Shown here: positions 1 to 5,165 of the stretch, one piece after another
Numbering within the stretch: position 1 is the stretch's first letter
Layout of the letters: each line of letters opens with the position of its first letter
NCBI GenBank assembly: GCA_903932565.1
Contig: CAIZGQ010000868.1
Location: forward strand, 1-5,332
Source of the DNA: an uncultured Hyphomicrobiales bacterium
Lineage (GTDB): Bacteria > Pseudomonadota > Alphaproteobacteria > Rhizobiales > Beijerinckiaceae
Direction: 5' to 3'
Length of the DNA: 5,332 nucleotides
Made by a program: the position numbers and the translations under genes
The notes under the pieces: generated by a model
The model's input: the letters and a program-made list of their open reading frames with translations, nothing else
The model's database searches: none
Told to the model about the DNA's origin: nothing

Positions 1-154
1 TCACGTGAAGTGGATTTCCGGAGACCAGGTTTTGGTCAAGCATTATAGTGTGTTTCGTGCTGATGGCGTCTCGCACGGCTCGCCGTTGGAAACCGCCCGT
101 GTGCTGCACAAAAAGATCTTGGAGCTGCTGTCCGCGCGCGAAGGACCTTGGTAA
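1..154 (+). CDS. 3' end of a hypothetical protein (partial, cut by window start)
   Basis: A reading frame starting at base 2 runs 50 codons to a TAA at 152-154; its upstream part lies outside the window. The visible C-terminus starts HVKWISGDQVLVKHY and ends KKILELLSAREGPW. It has the mixed polar and hydrophobic composition of a real protein, and most third codon positions are G or C. The last 20 or so residues look like an amphipathic helix (ETARVLHKKILELLSAR). I do not recognise the family and give no function. It is convergent with the peroxiredoxin gene, whose stop lies 191 bases downstream. The stop codon sits in the loop of a GC-rich inverted repeat (131-163) that may end the transcript. 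The main uncertainty is that only 50 residues are visible. Confidence 0.6.
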   Translation, partial: HVKWISGDQVLVKHYSVFRADGVSHGSPLETARVLHKKILELLSAREGPW

Positions 155-163
155 GCGCGCGGA
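131..163 (+). terminator. GC-rich hairpin straddling a stop codon, possible terminator
   Basis: The arms TCCGCGCGC (131-139) and GCGCGCGGA (155-163) are perfect 9-bp reverse complements around a 15-base loop. The loop contains the TAA stop of the left partial gene and a small AAGG-A-CCTT palindrome. The stem would be very stable in RNA. No clear run of T follows on the plus strand, only an A/T-rich stretch from 171, so it is not a textbook Rho-independent terminator. It may instead stabilise the 3' end or assist Rho-dependent ending. Confidence 0.4.
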
Positions 164-174
164 GCCGCAAGTTA

Positions 175-197
175 AACTTAAATCATGATCTTAAGTT
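175..197. repeat. A/T-rich inverted repeat in a convergent intergenic region
   Basis: AACTTAA (175-181) and TTAAGTT (191-197) are perfect 7-base inverted arms around ATCATGATC. The overlapping AAGTT-A-AACTT (169-179) makes a second small palindrome. The region lies between two gene ends, so a 3'-end structure is as likely as a protein site. A second inverted repeat, AGTGCGA (267-273) with TCGCACT (297-303), lies further right in the same gap. Nothing else was seen in 155-345, and no T-rich terminator tail for the peroxiredoxin gene was found. Confidence 0.3.
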
Positions 198-345
198 GAG
201 CCTTGTGATAAGATCCGACATTGAAAAATCCGCCGCTGATGGCGCTGATGAATCGGTGTTGCTTTGAGTGCGAAGCTGTTTAGCTCCCGGTTGGACTCGC
301 ACTTCGCGACTTACCTGAAAACGGTGTGTGCAACGGCGGTCGGCA

Positions 346-1008
346 TCAATCCTTTGGCTCAGAGACCATGCGCAAATACGGCTTTAGCGTTTTGTAACCC
401 TGCGGATATTTCGCGCTCGCCTGTTCGTCGGTGATGGAGGTCGGGATAATGACATCATCACCGGGACGCCAATTCACCGGCGTTGCCACCGTATGGCGGG
501 CGCTCAGCTGAAGTGAATCCAACAGACGCAGCACTTCATCAAAATTACGGCCTGCTGTCATTGGATAGACAAGCATCGCCTTGATCTTCTTGTCGGGCCC
601 GATGATAAACACAGCACGCACGGTCGCATTGTCGGCTGCGGTGCGGCCATCCGATGTCGTGCCAGCTCCCTCGGGCAGCATGTCATACAGCGTCGCAACC
701 TTGAGGTCCGTATCGCCAATCATCGGGTAATTGACGGCGTGGCCCTGTGTCTCTTCGATATCGACGGCCCATTTTGCATGATTTTCAACTGGATCAACGC
801 TGAGGCCGATAATCTTGGTGTTGCGCTTGTCGAACTCAGGCTTGAGCCCGGCCATGTAGCCAAGCTCCGTCGTGCAGACTGGCGTGAAATCCTTGGGGTG
901 GGAAAACAGAATTGCCCAGCTGTCGCCGATCCATTCGTGGAATGAAATTGGGCCTTGCGTGGTCTTTGCCGTGAAATCGGGCGCGATCGAATTGATTCTC
1001 AGGGACAT
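346..1008 (-). CDS. 1-Cys peroxiredoxin (Prx6 subfamily)
   Basis: This is a 220-residue thiol peroxidase that would reduce hydrogen peroxide and organic hydroperoxides in the cytoplasm; no signal peptide is present. The active site reads HPKDFTPVCTTE, fitting PxxxT/SxxC, with the peroxidatic Cys45 supported by Pro38 and Thr42. Arg131 in the TVRAVFIIGP strand is the usual active-site arginine. Cys45 is the only cysteine in the protein, so no resolving cysteine exists. The segment YPMTAGRNFDEVLRLLDSLQ (148-167) and the C-terminal domain with NWRPGDDVIIP are hallmarks of the Prx6 group, and the length is normal for it. Known family members need an outside thiol reductant; none is encoded nearby. 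The ATG start is supported by GGAG at 1017-1020 (complement), 8 bases upstream. The gene stands alone, 141 bases after the hydrolase stop, with a small inverted repeat in its leader. Confidence 0.96.
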   Translation of the reverse strand: MSLRINSIAPDFTAKTTQGPISFHEWIGDSWAILFSHPKDFTPVCTTELGYMAGLKPEFDKRNTKIIGLSVDPVENHAKWAVDIEETQGHAVNYPMIGDTDLKVATLYDMLPEGAGTTSDGRTAADNATVRAVFIIGPDKKIKAMLVYPMTAGRNFDEVLRLLDSLQLSARHTVATPVNWRPGDDVIIPTSITDEQASAKYPQGYKTLKPYLRMVSEPKD

Positions 1009-1024
1009 CGTTGAATCTCCAAAA

Positions 1025-1048
1025 TCTCATCTGCAAGCTGTGATGAGA
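1025..1048 (-). promoter_or_regulatory. Inverted repeat in the peroxiredoxin leader
   Basis: TCTCATC (1025-1031) and GATGAGA (1042-1048) are perfect 7-base inverted arms with a 10-base spacer. The structure starts 4 bases upstream of the GGAG ribosome binding site of the peroxiredoxin gene. It could be an mRNA hairpin affecting translation or a dimeric regulator site. I could not place a convincing sigma-70 promoter between it and the upstream gene. Confidence 0.3.
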
Positions 1049-1105
1049 GTCACTAGGCTTCTTGGTGGGCCTTGGCAAGATTAGGCGCGGCAGGTTGATT
1101 GCCCT

Positions 1106-1125
1106 GTCATGTGTCCGTCACGTGA
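1106..1125. promoter_or_regulatory. Paired GTCAYGTG motifs upstream of peroxiredoxin
   Basis: GTCATGTG (1106-1113) and GTCACGTG (1117-1124) are direct near-repeats starting 11 bases apart, about one helical turn. The second is part of the perfect 8-base palindrome TCACGTGA (1118-1125). They lie about 100 bases upstream of the peroxiredoxin start and just past the hydrolase stop, where an upstream activator site could sit. No known regulator is claimed. Confidence 0.2.
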
Positions 1126-1149
1126 GGTGCTGCAAAATGCGACGGTGGT

Positions 1150-2151
1150 TCAAGCCCTTTTCATCAATGTCAGGGCAGCAAGGCCGTTGGGTCCATAAGG
1201 GTTGCCGAGACTTTCACACATCTCGAAGTGGTTGAAGTTTGGCGCTTCGATCAGTTCGACAGGTTTGCCTGCCGCCTTCACGGCAGCTGCAAAATCCCGG
1301 CTTTGACGCTGAAATTCCGGCGTTTCGTAAGTTCCGTATGTCACGACGATCGGCGCGCGCAAGGCGCCGAGATGGCGGATCGAGCTCAGCGATTCTTCCA
1401 TATCATCATCAAACTTGATGTAGGCGCTGCGGATGCCTGAGAGGCGCGCGGGTTTAAGATCATACAGCCCGCTCATCAGCAGGCCGCCGGTGATCATGTC
1501 GGCCGGAAGGCCGAAGTCTTTCTGCCAATCTGTGACGAGTGCCACGCCGCACAAATGGCCGCCGGATGAATGGCCCCCGATGTAGAAGCGGCGAATGTCG
1601 CCGCCAAAGCTGGCAGCGTTTTTATAAACCCATGCGATTGCACGACGCACCTGATCCGCCATGGGCCGCAGATCGCCATTGGCCTTGTCGACCTGGATGA
1701 AATCGAGGGCAATGTAATTCACCCCGGCATTGACGAAAAGATCAGCCGGATAGCCGTAATCTTTGGCTTCCGTGCGAAGCCAGCGGCCACCGTGAATGAA
1801 AATGAAGATCGGCGCATTGGCGGATTTCGCCGGATAAAGATCGAGTGTCTCAACAGCGGTCGGCCCATATGCCAGGCGCTTGGGAGAGCCCAGACGCGCG
1901 CGCGTCGTGTCACTGCAGGAGGTCAGGCGTTTTTGAATCTGGTTTTGCAGCGGCGCATAGGCCGATTGATCGTAGGCAGCATCGAGCTCCACCTGATCGA
2001 GATCCATCCAGACGTTGGGGCCCTTGGCGTGCGCCGGTGGGCCAATCTGGCAGGTCTCTGCCATGACGGGTGTTGCAACCAGCGCTGCCGCTGTTCCCAA
2101 CATTGCGCGGCGCGATATTGAAGCCACGTTGGATGTTCGTTCGTCAGACAT
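1150..2151 (-). CDS. Tat-exported alpha/beta hydrolase, kynurenine formamidase/carboxylesterase-like
   Basis: This is a 333-residue serine hydrolase predicted to act outside the cytoplasm. The N-terminus has a Tat-type signal, SRRAML at 13-18, then a hydrophobic stretch and a likely cut after VMA (Ala31). The mature part shows the alpha/beta hydrolase order: HGGRW (120-124) forming the oxyanion hole, GGHSSGGHL (192-200) with probable nucleophile Ser195, then YETPEF (275-280) supplying the likely acid (Glu276), and NFNHFEM (305-311) with catalytic His308. HGGxW, GHSxGxHL and ETPEF together resemble the kynurenine formamidase and BD-FAE esterase group. Export argues against a standard role in tryptophan breakdown, and no kynurenine pathway gene is nearby, so the substrate is unknown. 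The start is ATG 2151, because AAGGTGG (2157-2163, complement) lies 5 bases upstream; the in-frame GTG at 2160 falls inside that site. No clear terminator follows the stop. Confidence 0.9.
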   Translation of the reverse strand: MSDERTSNVASISRRAMLGTAAALVATPVMAETCQIGPPAHAKGPNVWMDLDQVELDAAYDQSAYAPLQNQIQKRLTSCSDTTRARLGSPKRLAYGPTAVETLDLYPAKSANAPIFIFIHGGRWLRTEAKDYGYPADLFVNAGVNYIALDFIQVDKANGDLRPMADQVRRAIAWVYKNAASFGGDIRRFYIGGHSSGGHLCGVALVTDWQKDFGLPADMITGGLLMSGLYDLKPARLSGIRSAYIKFDDDMEESLSSIRHLGALRAPIVVTYGTYETPEFQRQSRDFAAAVKAAGKPVELIEAPNFNHFEMCESLGNPYGPNGLAALTLMKRA

Positions 2152-2518
2152 CGCCCCCACCTTCGATCATCAAAACCTTAGCTGGAGAGTATGCGGGCAG
2201 CTGGATCCAAGGCAAGGTCCAGCCTCTCGCGTCCGCGCAACTTTTTCGATGAAGCTCAAAGCTCGTTTGGTGCCGGATGAGAGAGGTTTAGCAGCAATGC
2301 CAAATCCGGTGAGGGGCGACGTGAACCCTCATTGGTATAAAATTCTGCATTCGATTTTTGTGCGTCCCATCAGTCACGATCTTGACCTGAAGGATATCAT
2401 CCATGTCTTCGCGAATGTGGGTGCAAACGTCAAAAACAGAACCGACAGCCGTATCGGCACAACGCGTGCGTGGCTGATGTCCTACGTCCTCAGCCGAACG
2501 CCTGGCGTTGCGCCACAG
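2152..2518. other. Intergenic region upstream of the hydrolase, no supported gene
   Basis: This 367-base gap separates the transglutaminase stop from the hydrolase start. The side next to the transglutaminase is rich in small inverted repeats (2432-2509), consistent with a transcript end. The rest must hold the hydrolase promoter, but no hexamer pair with good spacing stands out. A TTGACG on the minus strand (complement of 2425-2430) has no matching -10 at 16-18 bases. A plus-strand frame stays open across the whole gap, and so does the transglutaminase frame after its stop as far as about 2290. Neither has homology I recognise, so no gene is called. Confidence 0.5.
2432..2509 (-). terminator. 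Structured 3' region of the transglutaminase transcript, weak terminator candidate
   Basis: Three small inverted repeats follow the transglutaminase stop. They are AACGCC-T-GGCGTT (2497-2509), GGCTGA with TCAGCC (2472-2477 and 2490-2495), and ACCGA with TCGGC (2441-2445 and 2454-2458, including one G-U pair). On the minus strand the last is followed by TTCTGTTTTTG, the only T-rich tract here. It lies about 60 bases past the stop. The stems are short, so this is a weak Rho-independent candidate. Confidence 0.35.
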
Positions 2519-3382
2519 CTATTCCACCACGGACACTTCCACATTCATGGATCGAAACGCGTTGGTTGCACCCACAAAGCTGCCAGTGACGGGCATGATT
2601 TGCTCGATTGTTCGCGCCACGGCAACCGGCACAAGATTGAAATTCCCAACGCTTCTGTTGGTCGGATCAAATGTCACCCAGCCAGCGCCTGGAATAAAGA
2701 TCTCAGCCCACGCATGGGTTGAACCCGCATCCGTGATGAGGGCCGGGTCGAGGCCGCGGCGAAACAAATAGCCCGAGACAATGCGTGCGCCCAGGCCAAG
2801 GCTGCGCGCAGCCTCGGCAAACAGCACGGCCATGTCACGGCAGGATCCGATTCCGCGGTCCAGTGTTTCGAGTGGTGACTGCGTGCCTTCTTCCTCGCGC
2901 ACCTGATACGTGACAGCGGCCTCCACGCCCAGGCTGAGGTCCTTGAGAAAGGCCAGCGTGTCTGTCCGTTCGGCAATCTTGAACGCTGCTGCCCAGGCTG
3001 CCAGTCGCCCCTCTGGGTCGGCATATTGCTGCTGCGTCAGGGCGCCGAGATCGAGCCATTCCGCCTCTGAGTACAAAAATGGATATTCGAGAGCAGAAGC
3101 CGCAATATCAAACACCGGCCAGGCCGCAGAATTGACGTCGAGCTTCATGCTGGCGTGGATGATCAGTTGGTCGGACATCTCCTCGACCTGTGCCGTCGCA
3201 ATGGCATTGCCGAAAATATCATGGGTCCAGCGCAGCGTTGCTGACGGCTTCACCGAGAGCGCAAACCGCATCAGCCGCAGTTCACGGCTTTCGCGCGGGC
3301 GCAGCATCATGCGATGCACGCCAAACGACACCGGCTCATTGAAGGTGAAGGTGGTCTTGTGGTCGATCGTCAGGCTTGTCAT
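2519..3382 (-). CDS. Transglutaminase-like protein (cysteine protease fold)
   Basis: This 287-residue protein has the bacterial arrangement of an N-terminal beta-rich transglutaminase-associated domain (about 1-85) and a transglutaminase core (about 140-245). The catalytic triad is complete: Cys181 in GIGSCRDMAVLFAEAARSLG, His223 in STHAWAEIF and Asp239 in WVTFDPTN. The C-terminal stretch after the core (VPVAVARTIEQIMPVTGSF, ending MNVEVSVVE) is usual for the family, so the gene is complete. No signal peptide is visible, so a cytoplasmic location is likely. Family members are thought to be peptidases, amidases or crosslinkers, and the substrate here is unknown. Close relatives often sit with an alpha-E domain protein and a circularly permuted ATP-grasp protein; neither is present. 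The start ATG 3382 is preferred because GGAG lies 9 bases upstream (3392-3395, complement). A longer in-frame start at 3424 would add 14 residues with no family character. Confidence 0.93.
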   Translation of the reverse strand: MTSLTIDHKTTFTFNEPVSFGVHRMMLRPRESRELRLMRFALSVKPSATLRWTHDIFGNAIATAQVEEMSDQLIIHASMKLDVNSAAWPVFDIAASALEYPFLYSEAEWLDLGALTQQQYADPEGRLAAWAAAFKIAERTDTLAFLKDLSLGVEAAVTYQVREEEGTQSPLETLDRGIGSCRDMAVLFAEAARSLGLGARIVSGYLFRRGLDPALITDAGSTHAWAEIFIPGAGWVTFDPTNRSVGNFNLVPVAVARTIEQIMPVTGSFVGATNAFRSMNVEVSVVE

Positions 3383-3707
3383 CGCAAAGGGCTCCGGCTC
3401 GTCACACAGGCATGCCAAGACCAAGCGTTTTGGCAGATGAGGCCAATGGTGTCGGACTAAATTGAAATCGCAGCGTCAACCATATGTCAGCCGCGAGGCA
3501 GGGAACGATGTCGAAACATGCGCTCACCACGTGAAGTCAACATGTGCGGTGCCATGCCAGTCGCCATCGAACCTGACCGGCTGGCCATGTTATCGGCTGA
3601 TCGGGGCGGCAGACATGATGACCAGCCATCACACAACAAAATTCAGAACGCGCAAGGCCGACAGACGTTCCAACACTGACTTGGTATTTCGAAATCTTTT
3701 GCAATCC
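3383..3707. other. Intergenic region upstream of the transglutaminase, no supported gene
   Basis: This stretch should hold the transglutaminase promoter. Two TTGAC sequences occur on the minus strand (complements of 3475-3479 and 3536-3540), but neither has a recognisable -10 at a normal distance. A perfect 10-base palindrome, ATTTCGAAAT, lies at 3686-3695. Short frames on both strands lack ribosome binding sites and protein-like composition. I see no RNA gene or mobile element. Confidence 0.5.
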
Positions 3708-3761
3708 TGCAACTCGAAACAGATGTGCAACTCGAACCAGACGTGCATCTTAAAACAAAAA
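3708..3761. repeat. 18-base tandem repeat, two good copies and one decayed
   Basis: Copy 1 is TGCAACTCGAAACAGATG (3708-3725). Copy 2 is TGCAACTCGAACCAGACG (3726-3743), differing at 2 of 18 positions. A third unit (3744-3761) keeps TGCA at its start and AAACA further on. The third unit also supplies the T tract of the cold shock terminator when read on the minus strand. The array lies in non-coding DNA beyond that gene's end. Slippage-born duplication is the simplest origin. Confidence 0.8.
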
Positions 3762-3782
3762 GGCCAGGCGATGCCTGGCCTT
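3751..3782 (-). terminator. Rho-independent terminator of the cold shock gene
   Basis: The arms AAGGCCAGGC (3760-3769) and GCCTGGCCTT (3773-3782) form a perfect 10-bp stem with a 3-base loop. On the minus strand the stem is followed by TTTTTGTTTTA, a classic uridine tail. The hairpin begins 58 bases after the stop of the cold shock gene, and no other minus-strand gene ends here. In the plus direction the hairpin lacks a T tail, so it works for the minus strand only. Confidence 0.93.
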
Positions 3783-3840
3783 CCGTATCGTCTGTCAGTG
3801 TGGCGCCGGTACATTCATGGTCGCCGCTGACGACGTGGCC

Positions 3841-4050
3841 TCAAACAGCTGTAAGCTGCTCGGCTGCCATTTTGCCAGACTTCTTGTCGCGCATGAGCTC
3901 GAAGCCAATCTTCTGGCCTTCTGTCAGCTCACGCATTCCAGCGCGCTCAACAGCGGAGATGTGCACGAACACATCTGTTCCGCCGTCATCAGGCTGAATG
4001 AATCCGAAGCCCTTGGTGGAGTTAAACCATTTCACTGTGCCGGTGGCCAT
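3841..4050 (-). CDS. CspA-family cold shock protein
   Basis: This 69-residue protein is a single cold shock domain that binds single-stranded RNA and DNA and is expected to act as an RNA chaperone in the cytoplasm. RNP1 is KGFGFI (13-18) and RNP2 is VFVHI (27-31). The stacking aromatic residues Trp8, Phe9, Phe15, Phe17, Phe28 and His30 are all present. The length matches CspA exactly. The start at ATG 4050 (MATGTVKWFN) is fixed by a near-ideal ribosome binding site, AAGGAGGG (4057-4064, complement), 6 bases upstream; an in-frame start at 4071 would lie upstream of that site. The gene is followed by a strong terminator and preceded by a 275-base leader and promoter region containing a hairpin. 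Whether it is cold-inducible or constitutive cannot be read from the protein, since many alphaproteobacteria carry several copies. Confidence 0.97.
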   Translation of the reverse strand: MATGTVKWFNSTKGFGFIQPDDGGTDVFVHISAVERAGMRELTEGQKIGFELMRDKKSGKMAAEQLTAV

Positions 4051-4080
4051 AACGAACCCTCCTTGTGGCAAATTTCAACC

Positions 4081-4102
4081 CTGCCGCACGAATGAGCGGC
4101 AG
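4081..4102 (-). promoter_or_regulatory. Perfect hairpin in the cold shock gene leader
   Basis: CTGCCGC (4081-4087) and GCGGCAG (4096-4102) are perfect 7-bp GC-rich arms around an 8-base loop. The hairpin lies 16 bases upstream of the AAGGAGGG ribosome binding site, so it would be in the 5' untranslated mRNA. Known cspA leaders fold differently at low and normal temperature to control translation. This hairpin is a candidate part of such control, which is inferred from position only. Confidence 0.5.
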
Positions 4103-4113
4103 TGCAATACGAT

Positions 4114-4240
4114 TTTCGAAGGGTGGGGGTTCAACACATGCACCGAGGTGCGGTAGAAAACGGCCGTCCAAACAAATTTCGATGGTCTTAATTAGGCTCG
4201 TTTGCCCAACAAAGCAATCGAAATCTTTGCCCCTTCGAAA
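4114..4240. repeat. 10-base inverted repeat flanking the cold shock promoter region
   Basis: TTTCGAAGGG (4114-4123) and CCCTTCGAAA (4231-4240) are perfect 10-base reverse complements separated by 107 bases. They lie on either side of the promoter candidate. They could pair in a long transcript reading in from the regulator gene, or be two sites for one DNA-binding protein. Confidence 0.45.
4189..4217 (-). promoter_or_regulatory. Weak promoter candidate for the cold shock gene
   Basis: On the minus strand, TTGCTT (4212-4217) and TAATTA (4189-4194) are separated by 17 bases. The -35 keeps TTG, while the -10 match is poor. It would start transcription near 4182 and give a leader of about 130 bases, in the size range of long cspA-type leaders. 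Spacing and position support it more than the hexamers do. Confidence 0.25.
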
Positions 4241-4267
4241 CAAGCGCCAGCCTTCGGTCGGCGCCTG
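4241..4267 (-). terminator. Candidate terminator of the response regulator gene
   Basis: On the minus strand CAGGCGCC pairs with GGCGCTTG through CAG/TTG (one G-U) and GCGCC/GGCGC. The inner part continues with a G-U pair, one mismatch and two C-G pairs closing a GAA loop. TTTCG follows, so the tail is only modestly T-rich. It lies 58 bases past the regulator stop, a sensible place. The weak tail means some transcription could run on into the cold shock gene. Confidence 0.4.
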
Positions 4268-4325
4268 CATTTTCAATGACGGAAACTACTTAGGCCGTCA
4301 TGCGGACAATCCAAAATCGAGATGG

Positions 4326-5087
4326 TTAAGGATTGCTTGCTGGTGGCGTCTGGACACCAGTCTCAGAGCGGGTCGAGAGCACTTTGTGAATCAAGGCGGA
4401 CAGATTTTTCGTCTCAAGTTTACGGCTGATGGATGCGCGATGATTCTCGACGGTCCGCTGGCTGATTCCAATATCGTAGGCGATATTTTTGCTCGGATGC
4501 CCGGCAAGAACATGTTCCATGATCTCGCGCTCACGCGGCGTCAGGGTCGCCAGGCGCGCCACGTTCTTCGCGCGATGGTCGATGACGCGCGAGAGTCGCG
4601 CCTGTTCAATCAAGGCAGACCGGATGCTCTGGGCAAGCCGGTCGTCCAGGTGCTGCTTTTCAATGAAATCGAACGCGCCAGCGCGCATCGTTTGCACGAT
4701 CATCGCTGATGAGGGATCGTCTGATATCACAATTGTGTGCAGGTTTTGGCCGTCTTCTTTGAGGCTGCCGATCAGATCGAGACCATGATCTGCCAGTTGT
4801 AACGCATCAACAATCAGACAGCCGAAACGCCCGGGTCGATAATAAGCGACAAACGAGGCGCAGTCAGAGAATTGCTCAATATCGCAATCCAAGTCCGACA
4901 ATGCAGATGAAAGCTCAGTGCTGGCGCGCGCGTCTGCATCAACGATGTAGACAATGTTGCGTTCAACGATCTGGTCATGCTCGTCCAGCACAGGCTTTGA
5001 ACCGCACTTGGGCCAATCAGTCACTGGCTTTACGTCATTCTTGAACGCCGACAGGGGCACGAGCTTCGTTTCTTTGAACTTTTCCAT
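4326..5087 (-). CDS. FixJ-like response regulator with LuxR-type DNA-binding domain
   Basis: This 253-residue protein has a roughly 44-residue N-terminal extension, a receiver domain (about 45-155), a linker and a LuxR/GerE helix-turn-helix (about 180-240, LTPREREIMEHVLAG and ISQRTVENHRASISRKL). It should be a cytoplasmic transcription factor. Receiver residues are the phosphoacceptor Asp94 (LIVDALQL), Ser122 and Lys144 (FIEKQ). The acidic pair reads Asp50-Ala51 instead of Asp-Asp, although Asp52 follows, and Gln145 replaces the proline usual after the lysine. Phosphorylation may therefore be altered or weak. No partner histidine kinase is in the window. The start ATG 5087 is chosen because GGAG lies 8 bases upstream (5096-5099, complement); the frame continues open to 5297, but that part is not domain-like and overlaps the divergent gene. 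Target genes are unknown. Confidence 0.92.
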   Translation of the reverse strand: MEKFKETKLVPLSAFKNDVKPVTDWPKCGSKPVLDEHDQIVERNIVYIVDADARASTELSSALSDLDCDIEQFSDCASFVAYYRPGRFGCLIVDALQLADHGLDLIGSLKEDGQNLHTIVISDDPSSAMIVQTMRAGAFDFIEKQHLDDRLAQSIRSALIEQARLSRVIDHRAKNVARLATLTPREREIMEHVLAGHPSKNIAYDIGISQRTVENHRASISRKLETKNLSALIHKVLSTRSETGVQTPPASNP

Positions 5088-5102
5088 GCGTGCAGCTCCA
5101 AT
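5074..5102 (+). promoter_or_regulatory. Candidate promoter for the right-edge gene
   Basis: TTGAAC (5074-5079) and TCCAAT (5097-5102) are spaced by 17 bases, each matching 4 of 6 sigma-70 consensus positions. Transcription would begin near 5109, placing the long palindrome at 5115-5154 at the very 5' end of the mRNA. The element overlaps the start and ribosome binding site of the divergent regulator, so the two genes could interfere. Confidence 0.3.
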
Positions 5103-5112
5103 TCGTCGAATT
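5100..5112. promoter_or_regulatory. 13-base palindrome next to the regulator ribosome binding site
   Basis: AATTCG (5100-5105) and CGAATT (5107-5112) are perfect arms around one central T. The palindrome directly abuts the GGAG site of the regulator gene and overlaps the -10 candidate of the divergent gene. Its compact symmetry and position between divergent genes suit an operator, possibly for autoregulation, which is inference. Confidence 0.35.
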
Positions 5113-5114
5113 TG

Positions 5115-5154
5115 TGCGACATTGCCGCTGCTTCTTGAAGCGACGGCTGTCGCA
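5115..5154. repeat. 40-base interrupted palindrome in the divergent intergenic region
   Basis: Three nested pairs of arms make up the element: TGCGACA (5115-5121) with TGTCGCA (5148-5154), GCCG (5124-5127) with CGGC (5144-5147), and GCTTC (5130-5134) with GAAGC (5137-5141). Together these give 16 Watson-Crick pairs, with a TT bulge on one side and a two-base internal step. In plus-strand RNA it would be a strong hairpin ending one base before the AAGGGG ribosome binding site of the right-edge gene. Confidence 0.7.
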
Positions 5155-5165
5155 GAAGGGGAAAT

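Noticed and set aside
1570..2121. A plus-strand open frame of 183 codons antisense to the hydrolase
   Set aside because: The hydrolase has a complete catalytic triad and a signal peptide on the other strand; this is its shadow.
2152..2160. GTG start three codons upstream for the hydrolase
   Set aside because: That codon lies within the AAGGTGG ribosome binding site that serves ATG 2151.
2015..2722. A plus-strand open frame of 235 codons crossing the hydrolase start, the gap and the transglutaminase end
   Set aside because: Both ends are antisense to well-supported genes and the translated ends are His- and Cys-rich shadow sequence. No ribosome binding site or recognisable domain was seen.
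3383..3424. A 14-residue longer N-terminus for the transglutaminase-like protein
   Set aside because: The family start pattern begins at MTSLTIDHKT, and a GGAG lies properly spaced before ATG 3382, inside the longer version.
3686..3782. Closely spaced repeats considered as a CRISPR array
   Set aside because: The repeats are directly abutting 18-base units with no unique spacers, so this is a simple tandem repeat.
3462..3830. A plus-strand open frame of 122 codons containing a six-residue repeat
   Set aside because: The repeat simply translates the 18-base tandem repeat, the frame runs through a terminator hairpin, and the rest is not protein-like.
4065..4709. A plus-strand open frame of 214 codons over the cold shock leader and the regulator
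   Set aside because: Most of it is antisense to the LuxR-type domain of a clear response regulator, and its protein shows no domain.
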